64,000 nt of DNA from JABMNT01 sp048262255 (GTDB lineage Bacteria; Pseudomonadota; Alphaproteobacteria; Rhodospirillales; Casp-alpha2), in NCBI GenBank assembly GCA_048262255.1, contig JBLXFH010000002.1:1-64000 (forward strand), given 5' to 3'. How positions within the stretch are numbered: the stretch's first letter is position 1; each line of letters begins with the position of its first letter. A model generated the notes under the pieces. It did no database searches. It worked only from the letters and a program-made list of their open reading frames with translations, and was not told the DNA's origin. Positions 32,926-45,300 of this stretch are shown one piece after another. The translations under genes and the position numbers were made by a program.

Positions 32926-33361
32926 AGGAATCCTAGAGACGGCAAGCCGGATAATTTGATCCGAAACCACTTAAGTATTTCAGAGATTTAAGGGATTTCA
33001 GGACAGCCGCCTCCTCATGGCATGCGTATTTAAAAAAGGACGAAATCAACAAGTCTGCATTCCACCGTTCTATTACCATCATCCTATATTACATACCATT
33101 ACATGTCTGCACACAAATCAAGCAGGACTAATCGGCTGCACAAGCCGTTTTTACAGTTTAATGAATCCAAGCGCGACTACAGTTTGGCAAAACATTATCG
33201 AAATGCGGGATTGGTATCGGGAGGTTTGATGCCGACATAAAAGGCAGGCCATACGCAAGCATACAGGCATGCCCTTCCCCCCGGCGGCTTAGCATAATCA
33301 TCAGAAACTTATATAAGCCGCCAACAGCCCCCGCATCGGGGCCGCGCACCCAGACTGTCAC
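32926..33361. other. 436-base spacer downstream of the adhesin gene
   Basis: This stretch holds the 3' end signals of the adhesin (inverted repeats at 33283-33322 and 33329-33341) and the promoter region of the 5TMR-LYT kinase. The middle part (about 33000-33240) is AT-rich and contains only short frames with no ribosome binding site or recognisable product. I saw nothing else in it. Confidence 0.5.
33283..33322 (-). terminator. inverted repeat after the adhesin gene
   Basis: GGCGGCTTA at 33283-33291 and TAAGCCGCC at 33314-33322 form a perfect 9-bp stem around a 22-base AT-rich loop, about 40 bases past the adhesin stop codon. A second small hairpin, CCCCG/CGGGG, lies at 33329-33341 between it and the gene. 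There is no U-tract, so this may protect the 3' end of the mRNA and not end transcription by itself. Confidence 0.4.
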
Positions 33362-36300
33362 TTAGCTCAGACTATCGATCGTAATTGTAACTTTCCCACC
33401 ATCTTCGGATACCGAATAACCATCGCTGGAATCCCCGTCATTATTGGCGTCCAGGTCTTCCATCCGGACCCCGTCGAGGGTAACAGACGAATTGGCAACC
33501 CCCTGGAAGGACACGACAACGTCACCGTCATCATTCTCCGTCAGGATCAGGTCATCCATATCGAACTCCTGACCTTCAAAGACAAGGGTATCCTGCTCGA
33601 AGATATCCGTAATGATGTCGTGGCCGCTTTCCGCATCGAAAACAAAGCTGTCACTGCCAGATCCGCCCGTCAGGGTATCGTTGCCGGTGCCACCAATCAG
33701 CGTATCGGCACCCGCACCGCCCAGCAACCGGTCGTCGCCAGCCCCGCCATCAAGGTAGTCATCACCACTGTTGCTGTGATTATAATCCGACATGATGCCG
33801 CCGCTGATCAGATCGTCGCCGTCGCCACCATATACGGTGTCGTCACCGCCACCACCGTAAACCGTGTCGTCTCCACCTTCCGCGTGAATAACATCGTCAC
33901 CGTCCTGGTCGCTGTAGTAATCGTGATTCTCATTGACGTCGTAGGAATCGCCGAAAATCACATCATTATCACTGCCGTCAACATTACCGGAACCGTCTCC
34001 CCCGTAAATCACGTCGGAACCGGAACCACCAACGATCCCGTCATTACCGGCACCGCCAACAATCACGTCATTACCACCTTGTTCGCTCTGCCATGTCTGG
34101 TCGCCGATAAGGATGTCGTTACCGGTGCCACCATCCATGGCATCGTCACCACCACCGCCAATCATTGTATCGTTGCCGGCACCACCAAACATCGTATCCT
34201 CACCATCCGAATCCTGGTACCAGCTATCATCCCCATACATCCGGTCATTGCCGTCGTTGCCCTGCATGACATCATCACCGGAATAACCACGCATGGTATC
34301 GTTGCCGATACTGCCTTCCTGATCATAAGCACCTGGGTCTTCAATGATCGGGCCTGCTGTGGTTGCTGCGACAACGGTTGCAACGGTGCTGACCGAACGC
34401 GTATCCCCATCGTTTTCCGTCGTTGTTACGGTTACGCCAAAATCAAAGTCACCGGCATTTGCAGGAACGCTGACCTGCAAGCCATCCAGTTGGGCTTCCG
34501 TCAGCGTCCAGGTGCCGTCGCCGTTATCGGTTCCGACTGATAGCTCTGCGCCGGTCGGCAGACTTCCAATCGTCACAGACAAGGTTTCGGAACCGTCTGC
34601 ATCCAAGAGGTTTGCCGAAATATCAACTGGATAAGTCAGGGTGTCGCCATCGGAACCGATCGTGCTCTGAACGCCGTTTTGGTAAAGGCTGGCGATCTGG
34701 CTTTCCGTCAACGGCTCATTGAAAATGGCGATGTCATCCATATGTCCGTCAAAGAAATCACGCACGCCATCTGAGGAGTTATCGTCACTGACCATCTGCG
34801 AAGCACCAAATGTCCACGGGTTTTCGTTGCCTTGCAGGCCTCCTGTATAGGATGTATCCGAAGCGACGAGGTCTCCGTTGATGTACATTTTCATGCCGCC
34901 TTCACCCCAGCTCACGGTGACCTGGTTCCAGCCACCGGTTGAAACATCGCCATCCGATCCGGCACCGGAACTGGAGATCGTATGCGAGCTGTCCGTGTCC
35001 TGCATACGCAATTCCACATGTCCGTTATTCAAGGACAGGTCAAAATGCCCGCCGGTGTCAAAATTGGATGAATCGGATGAGGCCAATGTCCCATTGCTGA
35101 CATCATCGGCATTGAACCATAGGGTCATTGAACCGCTTTCCGGCTTCAGGGCTGAATCGTGCGGAACTTCAATAAAGTCCGCATAGTGACCCTCCCCGCC
35201 TTCAAAGGCGGCGGCTGTACCATACTGACCAGCATCAGTCATCGTCTGGCGACTGTCGGTGTTGCCATTGTGATTCCCGATACGGTCGTGGATAGTCGTA
35301 CCGGAATCATTTGATGTTTCATCCAGTGTCCAGTGAGCAACAGCAGAGACCCCGCCGCTCGCTGTCGCCGCGCCAATGCTTACAGAAACATCGGAAGGCC
35401 CATCAGCCACACCCTGCACATCCACATTGATGGTTGCTGAGGTGGTTGAGGTGTCGCCGCTTGAGGTCTCCGTCGAGGTGACTGTCACATCAAGTGCGAA
35501 GTCGGTGTTTGAGTTGGTTGGCGGAGTGAGCGTCAGACCATCAACCTGTTCACCGCTCAATGTCCAGGTGCCATCATTGTTGTTGGTACCTGCTGACAGG
35601 GTTGCGCCACTCGGAACACCTGAAATCAGGATCGACATCACTTCCGAGCCGTCCGTATCGGTCAGGGCCGCATCGATATTCAGAGCAATGGACGTATCTT
35701 CATCGCCCGCCGCATCGCTGACAGTCAACGTCGGGTCGCTGGCGTTCTGATCCGTCACAATGGCGGCAACCGTGACCGATGAAGACACCGTATTCGTATC
35801 GCCGTCATTCTCTGTCGCAGTTGCGCTTACCTGCACGTTGAACTCCGGCGCACCGCTTGGAACCGTCATTGTCAGGTTGGCGAGGTCGCCTGATGCCAGC
35901 GTCCATGATCCATCCTGGTTTTCACTACCGGCAGAGAGTTCCGTACCGTTCGGCAGTCCACTTACAGTAATCGAAAGTGTTTCAGAGCCATCCGTATCCG
36001 TCAGTGCTGACGTGATATCAAGATCATAGGACTGCGTTTCAGCTTCCAGGGTTAGGCTAACGGAATCCGTTACTGTTTCCCCGCCTGTAGCTACGGTTTC
36101 GATTTTCAGGTTGTCGATATACATCCCTTCGTCGCTACCTGTCGCATCGGCATTCATGCGGAGGCTTAGCCTCCCATTACCGTCGAGTGTCGCGGTCATC
36201 GTGTGGTGGGCTTGTCCTTCTTCCGATGTCGTCAGAACCCGTTCACCGTTTGCCGTAACTTTCAGATAATCCTGATGGTTTCCGTCATCATCCCACCCCC

Positions 36301-39300
36301 CAAAGGATTCGCTGTCGAATGAAATCGTGACTGTCTTGCCGGCATTTTCGCTACCAAAATTAAAGGTTTTTGTTGCCGTCTCATCTTTCTCGATTTCCAT
36401 CTTTCCATGGTCACTTGAGACACAACCCGACCAGCCGGAAACTCCGTTGCTGAAGGTTTCAGATGCCAGATTCTGGGTTTGACTCCCCGCTTCAGCCACC
36501 GAGAACGAGAGCGTCACAGAATCCCCTGCCGTATCGCCGGTTGAGGTGATCGTCAGATCGGCCAGGTCATCCGGATCCAGCGTCCAGGTGCCGTCCTGAT
36601 TGTCGGTTCCCGCAGACAGGGTTACGCCATTGGGAAGGCCGGAAACGGTAACCGCATTTCCGGTGCTTGTTGCCGTGCTGGAAATCGTTTGCGGAACCGC
36701 AACATCGGCAATTCCGTCATTTCCACCTGTATGGGTAACGGCAAGTTCCAGCGTCGGCTGATCAGCAACACCCACGACATCGACATCAATGGTCGCTGAT
36801 GTGGTCGACGTATCGCCCGTTGAGGTTTCTGTCGACGTCACAGCAACACCCAGTGAGAAATCCGTATTGGAGTTGGCTGGTGGAGTTAGGGTCAGCCCAT
36901 CAACCTGATCACCGGTCAATGTCCATGTGCCGTCATTGTTGTTGGTGCCTGCTGACAGGACAGCGCCGTTCGGCACCCCGGAAATGACAATAGACATGAC
37001 TTCTGAACCATCCGTATCGGTCAGGGCCGCATCAATATCCAGGGCGATGGCCGTATCCTCGACGCCGACGGCATTACTGACGCTCAGGGTCGGGTCGCTG
37101 GCGACCTGATCTGTCTCAATGGCGGTAACGGTAACAGAAGAGGATACGGTGTTTGTATCGCCGTCGTTTTCCGTTGCAGTCGCACTCACCTGTACGTTGA
37201 ACTCCGGAGCACCATTTGGCACCATCATCGTCAAGCCATCGAGATCGCCCGATTCCAGTGTCCACGAACCATCCTGATTTTGATCACCAGCCGACAACAC
37301 GGTGCCGCTTGGCAATCCGCTCACGGTGACGGAAAGCGTTTCCGATCCGTCGGTATCAGTCAGTGCCGAGGTGATATCCAAATCATAGGATTGCGCTTCC
37401 GCTTCCATCGTCACGCTCACAGCTTCCGTGACCGTAGCACCGCCCCAGCTGCCATCCGTTTCGATTTTCAGGTTATCGATAAACAACCCTTCGTCATCAG
37501 CCGTCGAGTCGGCCTTCATGCGGAGGTCCAGTTTCCCCTGTGAGTCCAGCGTTACTGTAATCGTATGCCGGGCCTGATCGCCTTCTGATGTCGTTAATAC
37601 CCGTTCGCCGTTTGCCGAAACCTTCAGGTAATCCGTGTGGTCTCCACTTTCTTCCCAGTCGCCAAAGGCTTGGCTGTCGAAGGAAATCGTGACCGTCTTG
37701 CCAGCGTTTTCATCACCGAAATCGAAGGTTTTTCTGGCCGTTTCGTCGTGCTCAATTTCCATTTTTCCATGATCGCTGGAAACGCAGCCCGACCAGCCTG
37801 AGACACCGTTATTGAAGGTTTCCGAGACCAGGGTTTCAGCTTGACCACCGGCTTCCGTCACCGAAAAAGTGAGCGGCACGCTATCGCCTGCCGTATTATT
37901 GGGTGATGTGATCGTCAGGTCCGCCAAATCAGCGGCATTCAGAGTCCAGGTACCATCCTGATTATCCGTACCCGCCGAGAGCGTCGCGCCATTCGGCACG
38001 CCAGAGACGGTAACCGGATTGCCGCTGCTTGATGCCGTGCTCGAAATTGTTTGAGGAACAGGAATTTCGGAAATCCCGTCATCGGAACCCGTATGGGTCA
38101 CAGAAACATCCAGCGTCGGCGCATCGGCCACACCCGTCACATTGACGTCCAGCGTATCTGTTGTCGTCGTCGTGGCACCGCCATTGGATTCGGTGGTAGT
38201 GACACTCACGCCAAGCTGAAAGTCGGTGTTCGAATCTGCGGGAGGCGTAATCGACAACCCGTCAAGCTGGGTTTCATCAAGCGTCCAGGTACCATCACGA
38301 TTGTCCGTACCGGCTGACAGGGTCGCCCCTGTTGGCACACCGGTGATCGTAATGCTCATGGATTCCGATCCATCCGTATCCAGTTGCGTCACATCGATAT
38401 CCAAAGCGATAGACTGGTCTTCCAGCCCACTGGAAGCGGTTGTATCGATCTCAACGCCTTCGGCTGAAATATCCTGAGCTTCAAAAGCAATAGATGTTTG
38501 AACCGTTGCCATGTCACCGTCATTTTCAGTGGCTGTCGCGCTGACCTGCAAATTAAAGTCGGCGGCATCATTTGGAACGGAAACGGTGAGGTTTGCCAGT
38601 TGCGCAGGCGTCAGCGTAACGGAACCGTCCGTATTGACCGTACCTGCCGACAACACGGCACCGCTGGGCAAGCCGGTGACAGAAATAGAAAGGGTTTCTG
38701 ATCCATCCGTATCCGACAGGCTTGACGAGATATCCAGCGGATAAGTCGTTGCGCCCACCGTACCCGGCTCATTGGTAATCTGGACTTCAAAGTTGCCATC
38801 GTTGTAATCACGATCGCCACCGCCAACCAGATCTTCCCAGTTCTGGTTGCCAACCACATGGGTATCTTCCATATGGTCGTAGTTGTCGCTGTTCAGGTTT
38901 GTGTCGGTAAAGAAGGCATCCGCACCGGTACCTTGCAGGACATTCCCGTTGGGGCCGACGGCTTGCCATTTGCCATTTGAATCCTGCTGGAAAGTCACCG
39001 CCATCCCGTCGGTCATGTTCGGGTTGTTATCATCTCCGTTCGGGATCAGGAAGAACCCGATATTGGCCGGATCAACACCTTCCAGTTCAATGCTGACAGT
39101 TTCACCAACCGTCGACTTGATATTCGACCAGATGATTCCACCTTCTACCGGTTCGCCATTCTCATCTTTGACAAAATAGCCGTAGCTGTTGTCATAACCG
39201 GCTTCGATATTTCCTGCATTGGTGACGGAAATGGTCGATACTCCGGTGGAGGTGTCCTCAACCACACCCTCTCCAACGCTCACGCTCAGGCTCGGTGCAT

Positions 39301-42300
39301 CGGCCACACCGGTCACGCTAACCGGAACCGTCGCGGTTTGAACAGCCGTGCTACCATTGGCTTCCGTTGAGGTCGCCGTCACTGTCAGATTGAAATCAAC
39401 ATTCGAGTCGGCGGGCGGCGTAATCGTCAGGTTCGCCAGTTGTGCCTGACTAACGTCAGCAATCCCATTACTTACTGAAATAACCGTATCGCCTGACATC
39501 AGGACAGCATCCGTTGGAATATTTCCAATTTGAATGCTCAATGTTTCTGACTGGTCCGTCAGAGCGGCAGAGATATCCAGTGCAATCGCTGTGTCCTCAA
39601 AGCCGGAAGCCGCCGTTACATCCACGTCCGGTGCATCGGCCACACCAATCACATCAACTTCAAAGGCCTGCGAAACGGTATTTGAATCGCCATCATCTTC
39701 CGTCGATGTCACATGCAGGGTCAGTTCTATCACGCCCGAAAAATCATTGGGCGGCAGGATGCAAACCGATGGCAACTGTGCAGGTGTCATCGTCCAGACA
39801 CCACCCCCCAGGTCCGTTCCCGGGCTCAACTGCGCCCCGTCCGGAACACCGGAAATCTGGATACTCAGGGTCTCGGACCCATCGGTATCAATGCTGGCCC
39901 CGCTGTCCAGATTAAGCTGCGTCCAGGTGTCTTCATTACCCTGTTCGTCTTGCACCGTGATTTGCGGCGTATCGGCAACGCCGGTCACCGTTACTGTCAG
40001 GTTGGCAGAAACCGTTTCCGTATCGCCGCTGGAAGATTCGGTAGACGTTGCGCTGACCGTCAGGGTCATATCCTCATTGGAGTTTGCCGGAGGGTTGATA
40101 CTCAACCCCGTCAACTGTTCACTGGTCAGGGTCCAGGTGCCATCGTTGTTGTTCGTTCCAGCCGATAACGTCGCATCGCCAGGAACACCAGAGATCGTGA
40201 TCGACAGGCTCTCGGAGCCATCCGTATCGGTCAAAGCGGCATCAATGTTCAATGAAATTGCGCCATCTTCAAAACCTGAAGCGCTGTCAACATCAAGCTC
40301 TGGCGCCGATGCAGTTACATACGTCGGCTGAACCGAAACAGACTGCGAGACACTGGCTGTGTCCCCGTCGTTTTCCGTCGACGTCGCCGTGACTTGCAAA
40401 TCAAAGGCCTGCGCACCATTGGGAACAGTCACCGTCAGGTTTGCCAGTTGAGCCGGTGTCAGTGAAACGGAGCCATCCGAATTAACTGTTCCAGCCGACA
40501 GAACGGCACCGTTCGGCAGCCCGTTTACCGATATCGACAAGGTTTCCGACAAATCCGTATCAGTAAGACTTGAGGAGATATCCAACGGATACTCAATGAC
40601 GCTATCGCCACCTTGCGAAGCGGTGAAACTGATCGAGTTAATCAGATAGTCATCATCTGAACCGGGAGCGGCAAAAACAATCTGGTCGAAAGCACTGCTG
40701 TTTTCAGGGGCAAGCGTAATAGCCGGATCAATTCCGTCACTGCCGCCCGTGATGGTGCCTTCACCCACTTTCACGCCATCTTTGTAGAACTCGAACACGG
40801 CGCTTTCGCCCGGGTTTTGCCAGGCAAAGGAAACATCCGCGGAGGAGACATCCCCATCAAATGAAACGACCAGTTGCTCCGATACACCATGGGCATTATC
40901 GTAGCCAATTTCCGTGCTATCGCCCGAAGACGCACCCCCGACGCCAAACCCTTGCGGGTATCCGTTATGGAAACTGATGTTGTCGGCAGACGCCTCCGTC
41001 AACTCACCGTTGGCGTCAATCGAACGCCCAGCGACACTGAAACCGTTCCCACTTTCCGCCACATTGTCCATATCGATAGTAACATCGACAGGTTCTCCGC
41101 CTTCCGTGATCACTTGGCCTTCGCCCAGCGTCACGGTGAGGGTTGGCGCATCGGCCACGCCGACCACATCCACATGGATGCTGCCAGTCGTTGTCGCGGT
41201 ATCGCCGCCATTTATTTCTGTGGAAGTCGCGGTCACCGTCAGATCGAAATCCTCATTCGAATCCGCAGGCGGTGTGATGGTCAGATTGGTCAACTGATCC
41301 GGCGTCAGCGTTGCCGCTCCATCAGCGACAGAAATCTCGACACCACCCGACATCAATACAGCACCACCCGGAATCCCGGAAATGGCGATGGACAGGGTTT
41401 CGGAACCGTCCGTATCGGTCAGAGCTGCGGTCACATCAAGCGGAATGGCCGTATCTTCATCGCCTCTGACATCGTCGAGAATCAGTGTCGGGGCATCGGC
41501 TTCGTCTTCAAAAGAGATGTTCATGGTGCCTGTAACCGTGGCCACATCGCCCGCGCCCAGTTCATCATCAGGCTCAACATCGGTTGCCGTCGCCGTTACG
41601 GTCAATGCGAAGTCCGCCATTCCCGGTTGTCCCGGCGTCAGGGTCAGGCCGTCCAGCTCGGCTGGCGTCAGAGTGACCGAGCCATCGTCGTTGACGATAC
41701 CGGCGGAAAGCGTTGTCCCCTGGGGCAGACCGGAGACGGTAATCGACAGGCTTTCCGATCCATCTAGATCGCTTAAGGAAGAGGAGATATCGAGCGCAAT
41801 TGGTGTGCCGTTCTCGGCGTCCACCACATTATTGACAGTCAGGTCAGGTGTATCAGCGACGCTGCGTACATCGACAACCATGGTACTGGTTGTTTCAGCA
41901 ACCGAACCATCAGCCGACGTTGAAGTGGCTGTTACGGTCAGGTCGATATCCACGTTCGAATTGGCGGGCGGTGTAAGCGTCAGGCCTTCAAGCTGGCTGG
42001 GTTCCACCTGCCAGACGCCATTGCCGAGATCTTCGCCGGCGGAAAGGCTCGCGCCTTCCGGTACGCCCTGAATGGTCACAGAAAGAGTTTCGCCCTCATC
42101 CGTCAGATTGGCTTCGATATTCAGCGGAATAGCCGTATCTTCACTGCCGACCACATCATCCAGAACCAGCGTCGGCGCGTCGGCGCCACCGGCAACGGCA
42201 ATATTGATCACGCCGCTAACGGAAGCCGTGTCGCCATCATTTTCGCTGGACGTCGCCGTCACCTGCAGGGTGATGTCCTCTTCCGAATTCAGTGGCGGTG

Positions 42301-45300
42301 TCAGCGACAGACCGGCCAATTGGCCCGGGGCGACATTCGCCACCCCATCGACAACCGAAAGGACCGTATCACCCGACATTAAGACTGCACCGTCAGGGAT
42401 GTTGGAAATCGTCAGCGACAGGCTTTCTGAACCATCAACATCATTCAAAGACGAAGTGACATCCAGCGCGATCGCCGTGTTTTCTTCCGTTGCCGTATCT
42501 GTTGTTGTGAGGTTGGGCGCATCGGCCACACCAACCACATCGACGGTCATGGAATGGTTGACCGTTACGGACTCGCCACCTTCCGATGACGTCACCGAAA
42601 TATTCAACGGGATATCGACGTTTGAATCCGCAGGCGGCGTAATTGTCAGATCTGCCAGTTGCTCCGGCGTCAGGGTGACGGAACCATCGTCATTGACCGT
42701 CCCGACCGACAGCGAAGCGCCTTCCGGAATACCGCTGATGGTGATGGAGAGAACTTCTCCTTCATCCGCCGCCGTCACATCGATATTCAGTGGAATGGCA
42801 GTGTCTTCATACCCCACCGCTTCCCCGATCACCACTGTCGGCGCGTCGGCGACACCGGTCACATCGACATTAATGACCGTGCTGACCGAGGCGCTGTCGG
42901 TGTGCGGCAGTTCACCCGGGGCTTCCGTATCGGTTGCCGTAGCTGTCACTTGCAATGAAAAATCATCTTCTGCGCCCGGTGCCGGCGTGATGGTCAGACC
43001 GTCCAGCTGTTCGGCAGTTAAGGTCCAGGAACCATCCACATTCAACATACCGGCGGACAGGACAGCACCGGCAGGAACATTGGAGATGGTGATCGACAAG
43101 GATTCGGATCCGTCCTGATCTGTCAGGGCAGAAGAGATATCGAGCGCAATCGGTGTGCCTTCATCGCCTGTCGCATCGCTGGCGCTCAGGCTCGGTGCAT
43201 CGGCCACACCAATCACCTCAACTGTCATGTTTTTTGTGACCGAGACAGCTTCGCCGCCTTCCGTTGACGTGATCTCAATGCTCAATTCCATATCGACGTT
43301 TGAATCGGCGGGCGGTGTAATTGTCAGGTTAACCAGTTGCTCTGGCGTCAGAGTGACGGTGCCGTCTTCGTTGACCGTTCCGACAGACAAAGAAGCGCCT
43401 TCCGGAATGCCACTGATGGTTATCGACAAAACTTCACCTTCATCGGCCGCTGTCACGTCGATATTCAGTGGAATGGCGGTATCTTCGTAACCAACGGCCT
43501 CACCGATAACCACCGTCGGTTCGTCGGCAACACCGGTCACATCAATGTTGATGATGGAACTGACAGATGCCGTGCTTGTGTGCTGATTCTCGCCAGCCGC
43601 TTCCACATCGGTAGCCGTGGCCGTCACCTGCAGAGAAAAGTCATCTTCCGAACCTGGGGCAGGCGTAATGGTCAGGGTTTCCAGCTGCTCCGCTACGGAT
43701 ATAACCACACCCTCCACTTCATAGGCTTCTATGGTCCAGGTGCCATCCAGATTGTTTGTCCCCGCAGAAAGCTGGGCGCCAAACGGAACGTTGGCAATGG
43801 TGATCGAGAGGGTTTCTGAACCATCCTGATCGTTAAGTGCCGATGCAATATCAAGCGCAATCGGCGTGCCTTCGGCACCCGTCGCATTGCTGACAGTCAG
43901 GTCCGGCGCATCGGCAATACCGATGACTTCAACGGACAGGATATTCGTTACACTGGCGATATCGGACCCATCATGGGATTCAACCGTTACCGTCAGATCA
44001 AAATCCGTGTTGGAGTCTGGTGCAGGGACAATTTGAAGGTTGGCCATCATTTCCTGCAGCATTTCCATTTTTTCTGCCGCAGATGCCGGCGTTCCATCCG
44101 GGTTCAACTCTGGTCCGGTAAAGGTCATGGACCCATCAGGGTTCAGGTTGCCTATAGGCGACAGGAACGCCCCGTCCGGAATGCCGCTGATGGTGATGGA
44201 GAGAACTTCATCAACGTCCGTCAATTGCGCATCAATGTTGAGCGGAATGGCCGTATCTTCAAAGCCAACGGCATCACCAACGGTAACGATAGGAGCATCG
44301 GCACCTTCGATCAGCGTGACGTTGACATATTCCGTTACAGTCGCCGTATCGGTTTCACCCGAATTCGGGTCCGTATCCGTACTGGTTGCGCGCACCACCA
44401 GCGTAAAGTCATCTTCCGATCCAGCTTCAGGCGTTATGGTCAAGCTGGCCAATTGATCGGCAACGGTTGTGACGACCACGCCATCGACCTCAATGGCTTC
44501 AATTGTCCAGGACCCATCCCCATTATCCGTACCCGCAGACAAAATAGCCCCCGACGGAACATTTTCGATGGTAATCGACAGGGTTTCAGACCCATCCGTA
44601 TCGGCAAGGCTGGAAGACAGGTTGAGCTCAATAGCCGTGTCTTTTTCGGCTTCGATATTAAGGTTCTCAACGGTCAAATTCGGGTCGTCAGCAATGGCTT
44701 CAACCTGAACAGGCAGCACCACGTCCACTTCCGCAATATCGCCATCGCTCGTGGTCGATGTCGCTGTAATGGTCAGATTAAAATCATCACCCGAATTTGC
44801 CGGTGCTGTAATGTGCAGATCTTCCAAAACGCCAGCGTCGATCATATCTTCCGTGATCAGCAGGCTGCCATCGGTCACAGGATATGTCACACCACCGGAT
44901 GTGATTACTGCGCCTTCCGGAATGTCGGAAATCGTGATCGACAGGGCTTCTCCATCTGTATCGGTAAGTGCAGCATCAATATTCAGGGCGATCGGCTTAT
45001 CTTCGAAGCCTTCCGCCGCATGTATGCCCAATTCAGGCGTTGCAGCGACTTCCACATGAAGCGATGTCGCCGTTGATGCCGTATCTCCGTCGTTTTCCGT
45101 TGCCGTTGAGACAATGCTCAGTTCAAAATCATCAGGCACGGAACTGGCAACCGTCATGGTCAGCCCTTCCATCTGATCCGGCGTCAAGGTGTAGGTGTAC
45201 ATCCCGTCCGCATCAGGCCCTTCAGCAACGCCAGCAGACAGGGTAACCCCTTCCGGTACATTACTAATGGTAATCGACAGGGTTTCCGACTCTTCCCGGC

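Noticed and set aside
33017..33361. Short frames on both strands in the spacer after the adhesin gene
   Set aside because: Unusual composition, no ribosome binding site, and overlap with likely 3' end structures.
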